Assembly (NCBI GenBank): GCA_043779285.1
Contig: JAYWEL010000270.1
Location: 1 to 15,719, forward strand
Origin: MGR-bin208 sp043779285
GTDB lineage: Bacteria; Bacteroidota; Bacteroidia; Chitinophagales; Chitinophagaceae
Direction: 5' to 3'
DNA: 15,719 nt
The notes beneath the pieces were generated by a model that saw only the letters and a list, made by a program, of their open reading frames with translations, was not told the origin of the DNA and made no database searches. Below are positions 1-7,108 of the stretch, piece after piece. Numbering within the stretch: the first letter of the stretch is position 1; each line of letters begins with the position of its first letter. The position numbers and the translations under genes are program-made.

Positions 1-415
1 TATAAACCTTTTTATCGTCACCTTGTTCATGAATATATTTTTGAATTATCTCTTCGTTTGCATACTGTCCAACCGTGTTAATGTAGTACCCGTCAGTCCG
101 AAACTACCCTCCCCACAACTGCTGTTTCACTTCTGGATGAATACGGAAAAGTTCTCTTGCAGTAATACTTTTCACCACTTGAACTATCGATTTTGGAGAC
201 ATCATCGGAACGCTTTGTATCAAAAAATGAACATGATTTTCATCTGCTCCAATCTCCAAAAAATGTATCTCAAACCGGCTTTCAATATTTTTGCACACCT
301 CAACCAAACTCTTTTCAACATCTTCAGACAATACACTTCTCCGATATTTTATCGGACAAACAAAATGATACAGTAACAAACTTTTGTTATGCCGCATATG
401 AATATGTTCGCTCAC
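1..415 (-). pseudogene. REP-associated tyrosine transposase (RAYT, Y1/IS200-like), amber-interrupted, runs off left edge
   Basis: A small HUH endonuclease of the Y1_Tnp family, which cuts and joins single-stranded REP DNA. The reading frame from the GTG at 415 gives 103 codons containing the HUH motif (E-N-H-V-H-F-L-I-Q, His about residues 61 and 63) and ends at a TAG at 104-106. The same frame stays open beyond the stop to base 2 and reads F-R-T-D-G-Y-Y-I-N-T-V-G-Q-Y-A-N-E-E, then K-Y-I-H-E-Q. The Tyr at 35-37 and the Gln four residues later match the catalytic Tyr/Gln helix of the family. The preceding L-W-G-G is normally followed by E, so GAG to TAG is the simplest lesion. The stop removes the catalytic tyrosine, so the 5' product alone should be inactive. 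GTG 415 is preferred because family members begin with (M)SEHIH-like residues; ATG 397 is possible, and GTG 448 would run into the REP hairpin. Amber readthrough or a sequencing error cannot be excluded. Confidence 0.85.
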
Positions 416-429
416 AATACAAATATCAT

Positions 430-482
430 ACAAAATACAAATAGCCACCCCGCAGCAAGCTGCGAGGAATTCTTTCGATTAA
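430..482. repeat. REP element next to the RAYT gene (left copy)
   Basis: A hairpin at 448-467 has the core CGCAGC-AA-GCTGCG extended by CC/GG with one mismatch. It sits 33 bases upstream of the transposase start. Bases 430-482 match 15663-15715 with a single T/C difference, in the same orientation. A REP hairpin beside a Y1 transposase is the classic RAYT arrangement, and the hairpin is presumably its substrate. Confidence 0.85.
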
Positions 483-539
483 CCACTTATTAACCCCCTC
501 CGATTAATATTAATCTATTCGGATAAGACTGTGTGCTTA

Positions 540-2066
540 CTATTCTCCCCCTTTGGGGGAGTTAGAGGGGGCTACTTTAATAAAGCTTTCACTGTCCATT
601 AAATATTGTGCATTTGCAGCAACCGAATCAGAAGCCGATAAACCGCTCATGATCTGAATATGATTTTTATGCAGAATGCCTGTGTTTACTTTTTGAGCTT
701 TAAAACCGCCGTTTACTTTTTGAAAAACTACCCTATCCATTCCCAAAGACAACACGGCCTCTTTGGGCAACCAATACGCATCTTTTGAATTACCGAATAT
801 AACGGCCCTTACCTGGCTGCCGATGGAGATTTTTAAACTGCTATTGTTGAAATAAACTCTTGCTGTTAAAGTTTTACTTTCTTTCCGGTAGAAGGGTTCA
901 ATAAAATCTATACTTGCCCTGAAGTCCTTGTCCGGCGCTGTTTCGGGAACGACCCTTACGGTGTTGCCGGTTTTTACCAGGCCCTGGCTATCTCCATAAA
1001 TATTCAGCAAGGCCCATGCACGGTCGGGGTTATAAACAATAAATACCGATTGTCCTTTTTGCACATACATGCCTTCTTTCAACGAAAGTTCTTCCGTAAT
1101 TAATGAAACATCTTTCATTGTTGAGGATGGAGTATTCATGGAGCCACTGTTCACCGATTCATGAATATGCCCGCTGTAGTTGCTGTACACGGCAATGGTA
1201 AAGGATGGTTGATTTGTTTGGATAACCTGTTGCAACTGCTGACTGCTCATGCCCAGCAACAATAATTTTTCTTTTGCAGCCTGAATGAGTGTTATGTTAT
1301 CCGGATCATTTTTGACAAGGAATAATAAATTCTGTTGTGCCGTCATTATTTCGGGGCTGTAAATATCCATGATGCGTTGGCCCTTGCTGATTTTTTGATA
1401 GCGATGACGGACATACAATTTTTCTATTCTGCCTGCTATTCTTGAAGAAATACTTCCCACCTGTCTTGTATCATAAGCAATTGTACCCAATGCATCAATT
1501 TCAATCTGCTCTTCTTTTTTCTCAATGGTTGTAACAGGAATGGAAGACACAACAAATTCGTTGGTTGGTTTCAGCAATGCTTCCAGATCAGGTTCAGTTG
1601 ATTTTTTCCCTCCTGTTTCTTTTTTTACCAAATCCATTCCGCAGATAGGACAGGCGCCGGGTTTGTCCCTGATAATTTCAGGGTGCATCGGGCAGGTATA
1701 TTCAACTGCTGCATGGTCATGTTTGCTGTTTTCCATTTTTACTAAGTCCATTCCGCACTTGGGGCATAAGCCGGGCTTATCACTGAAAACAGAATCTTCC
1801 GGCATAGGACAGGTGTACATTACATTTGCAGGTAAAGCCTTTTGTTCTGAGGGAGATTTATTATTGTTACAAGCTGTAGAACCAATTAGCAATATGCAAT
1901 AAACAATCAGCAAAAGATAATAAGCAACTAAAGTATTTCCCCATTTGCCAATTGCCAATTGCTTATTGTTTATTGCCGATTGCCCCCGTCCACTTCGTAT
2001 CCGGGTAGGCATTGCAAATTGCCTATTGCCAGTTGCCCATTGCTTATTTAAAATTTTACTCTTCAT
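540..2066 (-). CDS. cusB: CusB-type RND efflux periplasmic adaptor lipoprotein with two heavy-metal-binding domains
   Basis: Membrane fusion protein of a Cu/Ag-type RND pump, linking CusA to the TolC-like channel in the periplasm. The 508 residues hold an unusual N-tail (1-46), a hydrophobic segment (47-62), a candidate acylated Cys66 (I-G-S-T-A-C, with a weak -3 residue), and two HMBD modules. These are C-P-M-P...C-P-K-C-G-M-D-L (86-108) and C-P-M-H-P-E...C-P-I-C-G-M-D-L (125-147). The HlyD/CusB body follows (about 186-495), with barrel-sandwich, helical hairpin and beta-barrel parts. ATG 2066 is chosen because it lies 11 bases after the oxidase stop. No regulator or promoter separates them, so this is probably the last gene of the operon. 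Oddly, residues about 8-62 are encoded by degenerate 7-bp repeats, in one orientation for the hydrophilic tail and in the other for the hydrophobic segment. The last residues come from a GC-rich hairpin. Family assignment is firm; copper specificity is inferred from context. Confidence 0.9.
   Translation of the reverse strand: MKSKILNKQWATGNRQFAMPTRIRSGRGQSAINNKQLAIGKWGNTLVAYYLLLIVYCILLIGSTACNNNKSPSEQKALPANVMYTCPMPEDSVFSDKPGLCPKCGMDLVKMENSKHDHAAVEYTCPMHPEIIRDKPGACPICGMDLVKKETGGKKSTEPDLEALLKPTNEFVVSSIPVTTIEKKEEQIEIDALGTIAYDTRQVGSISSRIAGRIEKLYVRHRYQKISKGQRIMDIYSPEIMTAQQNLLFLVKNDPDNITLIQAAKEKLLLLGMSSQQLQQVIQTNQPSFTIAVYSNYSGHIHESVNSGSMNTPSSTMKDVSLITEELSLKEGMYVQKGQSVFIVYNPDRAWALLNIYGDSQGLVKTGNTVRVVPETAPDKDFRASIDFIEPFYRKESKTLTARVYFNNSSLKISIGSQVRAVIFGNSKDAYWLPKEAVLSLGMDRVVFQKVNGGFKAQKVNTGILHKNHIQIMSGLSASDSVAANAQYLMDSESFIKVAPSNSPKGGE
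545..561. repeat. GC-rich hairpin overlapping the cusB stop region
   Basis: A perfect inverted repeat, CTCCCCC-TTT-GGGGGAG, followed at 564-571 by a second G-run (GAGGGGGC) that could pair alternatively. It lies in the last codons of cusB (encoding S-P-K-G-G-E). There is no T-run on the minus strand after it, so it is not a standard intrinsic terminator. It could stabilise the 3' end of the long transcript or be a dispersed repeat that became coding. Confidence 0.6.
1882..2046. repeat. Heptanucleotide repeat array 1, inside the 5' end of cusB
   Basis: On the plus strand the first arm (about 1882-1930) is built of 7-mers like AGCAATA, TGCAATA, AACAATC, AGCAAAA. The second arm (about 1944-1985) is in the opposite orientation: TTGCCAA, TTGCCAA, TTGCTTA, TTGTTTA, TTGCCGA. 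A non-repeat core at 1985-2010 contains CCGTCC and ATCCGG, and a third arm (2010-2046) reads ATTGCAA, ATTGCCT, ATTGCCA, GTTGCCC, ATTGCTT. The whole array is translated as CusB residues about 8-62 without a stop codon. Confidence 0.8.
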
Positions 2067-2077
2067 AATATTTTCGC

Positions 2078-3571
2078 TTAACTCAATTGATATTGTAACA
2101 TCATACCATCATCTTCATGTTCAAGATTGTGACAATGAAAAACAAATTTGCCTGAAAGATTCTCAAAAGGAACAATCACTTTTACTGTTTCACCAGGCAT
2201 TACCAATACCGTGTCCTTCCATCCATTTTCCGATGCAATCAAACTCTCCCTGCCGCCGCTGCGTTGAATTACATGGAAGAAAGTGCCATGCAAATGCATA
2301 GGATGTGGTTCATCGCCCTTGCTGTTATCAAACACCCATATTTCATTGGTATTAGCCGCAACAGTTTCATCAATACGGTTGCTGTCATACAGTTTGCCAT
2401 TGATGCGGTGACGCATCTGCATACCGTTGTTCATGGGCACACCGTGATGCTCCATTGCGTTTGAAATTTCAAAGGTTCTTGTTTTAACTGCAGAAGAAAC
2501 CGGGATTGCAGTAATGGCAGAAAGATTTGCCGGAACGGTAAATGCATCTGCAGAAGTAACGGCTACTTTAAACTTCATGATTTTAAAAGCTTGCTTGCCC
2601 TGTGCATTGCCACCGTTGTTAAATTCTTTGCTTTGTAAATAAATCTCAGTACCGATTGCAGAACCGGCGAAGTTTACCAGCACATCTAATCTTTCGCCGG
2701 GAGCAATTAAAATATTTTTTACTGAAACAGGATTCTTTAATAATCCACCGTCGTTGCCAATAATAATCATATCGGCATTGTTGCTCAATGCCAGATTATA
2801 CAGCCTTGCATTGGAGCCATTGAGAATACGCAGGCGATAATATCTTGTTGCTACATCAATATAAGGCGCAAATATTCCATTCACTAAAACAGATTCGCCC
2901 ATGTAACCTGCCATTACTTCTTCCATGGAAGGATTGTAATTAATACCCGATGTAGTGATACGTTTATCCTGTATCACCAAAGGCAATTCATATTGAGCTG
3001 AAGGAAGATTTAGCGCCGCTTCTTCAGCATCATTAATAATAAAAATTCCTGCCAATCCCTGAAAAACCTGCCTACCTGTTTTTTCATGCGGATGCGGATG
3101 ATACCAGCTTAAACCAGCTCTTTGATTTACTGTAAACTGGTAACGGAATGTGCCACCTGCATTGGCCAACTGATCGGGATGGCCATCCATCAATGCAGGT
3201 ACTTTCAAACCATGCCAGTGAATATTAGTATGTTCCGATAAATTATTTTGTAACAAAATATTTACTGCATCGCCTTTATTAATTCTGAAAGACGGGCCTA
3301 ACAAACTGTTGGGCTGATAACCCAATACGGGGATATTTGTTCCTTTAAGATTTGCTGTTGTTGCCTGTGCCGACAGTGTATGATTAGCTCCTGCCTGAGA
3401 TGGAAAAGAAAGCAATTTTGAAAAATCTCCTTCGGTTACCATTACAGGTTTTGTCATCAAACCAATATGATGGTCTTTTTTGCAACCGGCAAGAAACCCT
3501 GTAATTGTGCCTGCTGCCAAAACAGCACCTGTACTTAGCCCCGATATTTTTATAAAATCTCTTCTTTTCAT
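2078..3571 (-). CDS. Multicopper oxidase (CueO/CopA-like), Tat-exported lipoprotein
   Basis: Periplasmic multicopper oxidase expected to oxidise Cu(I) to Cu(II) with O2 as electron acceptor. The 497 residues start with a twin-arginine signal (R-R-D-F-I-K at 3-8), a hydrophobic stretch and a perfect lipobox L-A-G-C (C30), so it is probably Tat-exported and lipid-anchored. All four copper-ligand motifs are present: H-W-H-G (118-121), H-P-H-P-H (158-162), H-P-M-H-L-H-G (423-429) and H-C-H...H...M (479-490, with C480, H485 and M490 as type 1 ligands). A short His/Met-rich stretch (373-389: M-E-H-H-G-V-P-M-N-N-G-M-Q-M-R-H-R) recalls the Cu(I)-binding Met-rich region of CueO. The ATG at 3571 is chosen because it starts the Tat signal; a longer frame to 3688 would overlap tolC. 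The start lies 17 bases after the tolC stop and the stop 11 bases before cusB, so the three genes are surely co-transcribed. Confidence 0.93.
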   Translation of the reverse strand: MKRRDFIKISGLSTGAVLAAGTITGFLAGCKKDHHIGLMTKPVMVTEGDFSKLLSFPSQAGANHTLSAQATTANLKGTNIPVLGYQPNSLLGPSFRINKGDAVNILLQNNLSEHTNIHWHGLKVPALMDGHPDQLANAGGTFRYQFTVNQRAGLSWYHPHPHEKTGRQVFQGLAGIFIINDAEEAALNLPSAQYELPLVIQDKRITTSGINYNPSMEEVMAGYMGESVLVNGIFAPYIDVATRYYRLRILNGSNARLYNLALSNNADMIIIGNDGGLLKNPVSVKNILIAPGERLDVLVNFAGSAIGTEIYLQSKEFNNGGNAQGKQAFKIMKFKVAVTSADAFTVPANLSAITAIPVSSAVKTRTFEISNAMEHHGVPMNNGMQMRHRINGKLYDSNRIDETVAANTNEIWVFDNSKGDEPHPMHLHGTFFHVIQRSGGRESLIASENGWKDTVLVMPGETVKVIVPFENLSGKFVFHCHNLEHEDDGMMLQYQLS

Positions 3572-3588
3572 ATTTTTTCGTTTTGAGA

Positions 3589-4836
3589 TTATTTCTTTTC
3601 CATAATCCGTTCTAATGTTACCTGTAATCTGAGTGCCTGGTTCAGCAATTCTGTATATTCTAACTGTGTCATGTACAGCGTTTCCCATGCATCATATAGC
3701 ATGAACAGTTCTTCTGTATTTTGTTCGTAACCCAACTGCATGGTTTTATAATTATTTCTTAATGCAGGAATAATATTTTCGTCATACAGTTTTACCTGTT
3801 TCTTTTTTAACTCCAGTTCATTGCGCATGCCATAAGCCATGCCGCTGTATTCATTTACCATCATTTCTTTTTGCGATTGTAAAGTGTTTGATTTCCATTT
3901 CAGGCTTTCAATATTGGCTTTATTCATTTTTGAAGACCATTTAGCCATAGGTATTTTTACCATACCCATGATAGTGTAGAGCACGGGCTGACCGCCAAAG
4001 CCAAACATATTATCATAGCGGATACCGAACTGCGGTTTCAGGCTTTGCCGTTCTGTTTCCTGTTTGAGCCATGTAAGGTTGATGTCTTTATCAATAGCTT
4101 TTAAATCGCTGCGGTTGCTATAGAATAGTGTACTGTCGAAGACAACAGATGAATAATTCTGAAACTGGTAAGCGGTATCAATATCAAAATCAATCAGGGC
4201 GTTTCTGCCCATCAGCGAATTGATACGGATACGTTTTTCGTTGATGTCGCTTTCAAACATCAAAAGCATACTCTGTAAATTACCAAGCGCTGCTTTTGCT
4301 TTGTAATAAGCGCTTATTTTTTCCAGGCCGTATTTGTAGCGTATCTCTGCATTTTTAATCATGAAGTCGAGTAGTTTTTCATTCTGTTCAATGATGACTA
4401 TTTTCTTTTTCAGGATGATCCATTCGTAGTAAAACTGTTTGGCATCATTCATCAATTCATTCAGGGTAGCATTTTTCTTTTCTTTTTCTACTAATGACAT
4501 GGCTTTCATGTATTGTTCATCCGCATCCAGCTTTTTTTTATTCGGAATCATTTGTTCGCCGGAAAACATGACCGAACCCATACCTGGTATATCGCCTTCC
4601 CGATGCCAGAGCCCCACATTATAGGGTGTCATAAATTGACCAAACCCTACCTGCGGCGGCATCCAGCTTCTTGCCCCTTTTGCCGCTTCATCCATTGAGC
4701 GGATTTCATTGTCGTACATCTTCACTACAGGATGTGAGGCTTTGATGCTATCTATAATAGCTTTCAATGTTAACTGCTGTGCAGATAAACTGATTGAAAA
4801 AGTAAACAGGCCAAGTATGAATAATAATCTTTTCAT
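3589..4836 (-). CDS. TolC/CusC-like outer-membrane efflux protein
   Basis: Outer-membrane channel of the tripartite metal efflux pump. The protein has 415 residues, a typical length for the Bacteroidota OEP family. A Sec signal peptide occupies about 1-20 (M-K-R-L-L-F-I-L... ending S-L-S-A-Q). Two long stretches of charged and Leu-rich sequence (about 110-215 and 320-412) have the look of the paired OEP alpha-helical hairpins. The phrase A-S-H-P-V-V near the N-terminus resembles the start of the family's first helix. ATG 4836 is preferred to the upstream ATG at 4899, because 4899 would overlap the preceding Cys-rich gene and would put the signal peptide internally. It lies between the GDCCVxC gene (10-base gap) and the oxidase (17-base gap). 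Identity as an outer-membrane efflux protein is firm; assignment to copper comes from the neighbours. Confidence 0.88.
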   Translation of the reverse strand: MKRLLFILGLFTFSISLSAQQLTLKAIIDSIKASHPVVKMYDNEIRSMDEAAKGARSWMPPQVGFGQFMTPYNVGLWHREGDIPGMGSVMFSGEQMIPNKKKLDADEQYMKAMSLVEKEKKNATLNELMNDAKQFYYEWIILKKKIVIIEQNEKLLDFMIKNAEIRYKYGLEKISAYYKAKAALGNLQSMLLMFESDINEKRIRINSLMGRNALIDFDIDTAYQFQNYSSVVFDSTLFYSNRSDLKAIDKDINLTWLKQETERQSLKPQFGIRYDNMFGFGGQPVLYTIMGMVKIPMAKWSSKMNKANIESLKWKSNTLQSQKEMMVNEYSGMAYGMRNELELKKKQVKLYDENIIPALRNNYKTMQLGYEQNTEELFMLYDAWETLYMTQLEYTELLNQALRLQVTLERIMEKK

Positions 4837-4846
4837 TGTATATTTT

Positions 4847-5050
4847 TTACGCACAACAATTTTTATCTTTTTGAATGGGTGGACAAGGAACAGTTCCATA
4901 CGAACAAAAAACGCAACAGTCAGCGGGTTGGGGCTTTAATATAGTTTTGCATTTTTCACATTCATAAAAATACTGGCAGGCATCCGTTGGCATTTCTTCC
5001 TGTTTTTGATGTTTGCAATGAGGGCATGTAATGGTTGATATCAGTATCAT
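4847..5050 (-). CDS. GDCCVxC-family small Cys-rich protein
   Basis: A 67-residue cytoplasmic-looking protein with no signal peptide and eleven cysteines. It contains C-P-H-C (9-12), C25, C-E-K-C (31-34), D-C-C-V-F-C-S-Y-G (44-52), C56 and a terminal C-C (65-66). This matches the GDCCVxC domain (seleno)protein family, in which the first Cys of the C-C pair is selenocysteine in some organisms. Here that position is an ordinary Cys (C45) and the preceding Gly is Ala. The two CxxC pairs suggest a zinc-ribbon-like fold, and the CCVFC cluster suggests metal or thiol chemistry, but no function is established. An A/G-rich AAAGGAA lies just before the ATG. It is sandwiched between cusA and tolC with 12- and 10-base gaps, so it is part of the metal operon. 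Family recognition is good; role is unknown. Confidence 0.85.
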   Translation of the reverse strand: MILISTITCPHCKHQKQEEMPTDACQYFYECEKCKTILKPQPADCCVFCSYGTVPCPPIQKDKNCCA

Positions 5051-5062
5051 TTCCTTTTCCGT

Positions 5063-6985
5063 TTATTCTTTTACATCAATTAAATCAATTTTTCCTTTGC
5101 GTTTCAATTCCCACTCTTTGACCATTTCAAAAATTACGGGGGTTATCAGCAAAACATAAATGGTAGAACTGAGGGTGCCGCCAATTAATGGAATGATAAT
5201 GGGTTTCATTATATCACTGCCTGTACCTGTTGCCCATAAGATGGGAAACAAACCAAAGAGGCTGACAGAAACCGTCATTAACTTCGGCCTTAATCTTTTT
5301 ACGGAACCATCCATTACAAATTGCCGGATGATAGCAGGAGTTAAAGTGGCTTTTGAATTACCATGTTTTGCTACCATTTTTTCCATGGCTTCATTCAGGT
5401 AAATAGTCATAAGCATAGCTGTTTCAATGGCCATTCCAAACAAGGCGATGAAACCAACAGCCACTGCAACGGATAAATTTACACCATAGAAATACACCAT
5501 GAACACACCACCGATTAAAGCAAAGGGAACTGTAACCATTGTTACCGCAGCTTCTTTAAACGAATGATAGGTGAAATACAATATCATGAAGATGATCACC
5601 AGTACAATGGGCATGATGAATGTTAATGTGCGATTGGCCCTGATCTGGTTTTCCCATTGTCCGCTCCATTCTAAAAAATAACCTTTGGGTAATTTGGTTA
5701 TCATCTGGTTTAGCTTTTGCTGTGCTTCTTTTACCGTACTGCCCAAATCTCTTTCCCGTACATTGAATAAAACGGTTCCCCGCAGCATGGCATTCTCAGA
5801 GTTAATCATAGGTGGGCCATCGCTCAAACGCACATCTGCTACTGCTTCTAATGGTATGGGGCCAAAATTCATGGTCTGCACCTGCAACCGTTTCAATGCC
5901 TGCAGGTTGTTACGGAAATCCTGTCCATATCGTGCATTTACCGAAAAACGTTGCCGGCCTTCAATGGTAGTGGTGAGCTTCATACCACCCAATGCAATTT
6001 CAATTACGGCATTTACATCATCCACACTCAAACCATATCTGCCGATTTCTTCTCGTTTCACTATTATGTCAATGTATTTTCCACCGGTGATGGGTTCTAC
6101 ATACAGATCCTTGATGCCATCAATTCCTTCCAATTGTTTCTTGATGGTTTGCGCAAAAGCATAAATGCTGTCAAGGTTTTGTCCATATACTTTTAATCCA
6201 ACATCCGTTCTTATTCCTGTTGAAAGCATATTGATTCGGTTGATGATGGGCTGTGTCCATCCGTTGGTAACACCGGGTATCTGCAGCCTTGCATTCAGTT
6301 CATTGATGATGCTGTCTTTTGTCAATCCTTTGCGCCATTCTTTTGTGGGCTTCAGCAGAATGATGGTTTCAATCATGCTGATGGGAGAGTTGTCTGTTGC
6401 TGTGTTTGCTCTTCCTGCTTTTCCCAGCACATGCGATACTTCAGGAACTGTGAGTATCAGTTTGTCCTGCACCTGCAACAAACGTTTTACTTCTGAATTG
6501 GACACATCGGGTAAGGTTACCGGCATAAACAACAGCGAACCTTCATCCAGTGGCGGCATAAATTCAGATCCTAACCTTGTCATCATGATAACGCCAATTG
6601 CTAATGCAATGATGTTGATACCGATGGTTGTTTTACGCCATTTCAAACACCAGGACAGAATGGGGGAGTAAATTTTCTCCAGGTTTCTTGTAATGGGGTT
6701 GGCACTTTCCGGTTTCATTCTTCCTTTCAGGAAAAAAGAGATCAGCACTACTGTTAATGTAATGGCCAGCACTGCATCAACCAGCAGGATGAATGTTTTT
6801 GTCCATGCCAGCGGATGGAATAATTTCCCTTCCATTCCTGTAAGCAGAAACACGGGCAGAAAAGAAGTAACAACAATGATGGTGGAGTAGAATACACCCG
6901 GCCCCACCTGCTTGGACGACTTCTCAATAATGTCTAATCTTTCCTGTTCTGTTAACGGATCTTTACTTCGTTTAAATAGTTTCAC
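5063..6985 (-). CDS. cusA: CusA-type RND transporter, C-terminal half (TM5 onward)
   Basis: The C-terminal 640 residues of a heavy-metal RND pump (HME family). It starts just before TM5 (V-G-P-G-V-F-Y at 27-33) and includes the second periplasmic domain and the last membrane helices. Conserved features visible are M-L-S-T-G (253-257), E521 in A-I-E-T-A-M-L-M and K568 in R-L-R-P-K-L-M-T-V. The last two correspond to the proton-relay Glu and Lys of CusA. Periplasmic Met residues M253, M335 and M372 are candidates for metal relay, but I cannot assign them without an alignment. GTG at 6985 is the only sensible start, since an in-frame TAA lies six codons upstream. The frame is the same as that of the N-terminal half, which ends at 7094; 108 bases with four in-frame stops separate them. 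Nothing else in this half looks damaged, so it may be translated from its own start, or cusA may be a recent pseudogene. Confidence 0.88.
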   Translation of the reverse strand: MKLFKRSKDPLTEQERLDIIEKSSKQVGPGVFYSTIIVVTSFLPVFLLTGMEGKLFHPLAWTKTFILLVDAVLAITLTVVLISFFLKGRMKPESANPITRNLEKIYSPILSWCLKWRKTTIGINIIALAIGVIMMTRLGSEFMPPLDEGSLLFMPVTLPDVSNSEVKRLLQVQDKLILTVPEVSHVLGKAGRANTATDNSPISMIETIILLKPTKEWRKGLTKDSIINELNARLQIPGVTNGWTQPIINRINMLSTGIRTDVGLKVYGQNLDSIYAFAQTIKKQLEGIDGIKDLYVEPITGGKYIDIIVKREEIGRYGLSVDDVNAVIEIALGGMKLTTTIEGRQRFSVNARYGQDFRNNLQALKRLQVQTMNFGPIPLEAVADVRLSDGPPMINSENAMLRGTVLFNVRERDLGSTVKEAQQKLNQMITKLPKGYFLEWSGQWENQIRANRTLTFIMPIVLVIIFMILYFTYHSFKEAAVTMVTVPFALIGGVFMVYFYGVNLSVAVAVGFIALFGMAIETAMLMTIYLNEAMEKMVAKHGNSKATLTPAIIRQFVMDGSVKRLRPKLMTVSVSLFGLFPILWATGTGSDIMKPIIIPLIGGTLSSTIYVLLITPVIFEMVKEWELKRKGKIDLIDVKE

Positions 6986-7021
6986 TATGAATATTTCTTT
7001 TTAAAAAGATGAAATAAATTT

Positions 7022-7108
7022 CTTGCCTTATACCTTATACCCAATTCCCCATTCCCAATACCTTATTCCCAATTCCCATTTGCCCTTTGCCTATTACCCA
7101 TTCTCCTT
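7022..7108. repeat. Heptanucleotide repeat array 2, interrupting cusA
   Basis: A run of about twelve degenerate 7-mers on the plus strand: CCTTATA twice, CCCAATT, CCCCATT, CCCAATA, CCTTATT, CCCAATT, CCCATTT, GCCCTTT, GCCTATT, ACCCATT. It lies between the two cusA halves, at the position of the cytoplasmic TM4-TM5 loop. Read on the minus strand in the cusA frame, it supplies TAA-TAG at 7091-7096 and a further TAA near 7028-7030. Unlike arrays 1 and 3, only one orientation is seen. Confidence 0.75.

Noticed and set aside
193..444. Plus-strand frame opposite the transposase
   Set aside because: The minus strand carries a clear HUH transposase; the opposite frame is a low-complexity shadow.
1882..2046. 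Heptamer arrays as a CRISPR array
   Set aside because: The unit is 7 bases, tandem and degenerate, with no spacers of regular length and no cas genes.
5685..6671. Two long plus-strand open frames (159 and 168 codons) opposite cusA
   Set aside because: They are antisense to a clearly conserved RND protein, show no recognisable domain, and are explained by the codon use of the real gene.
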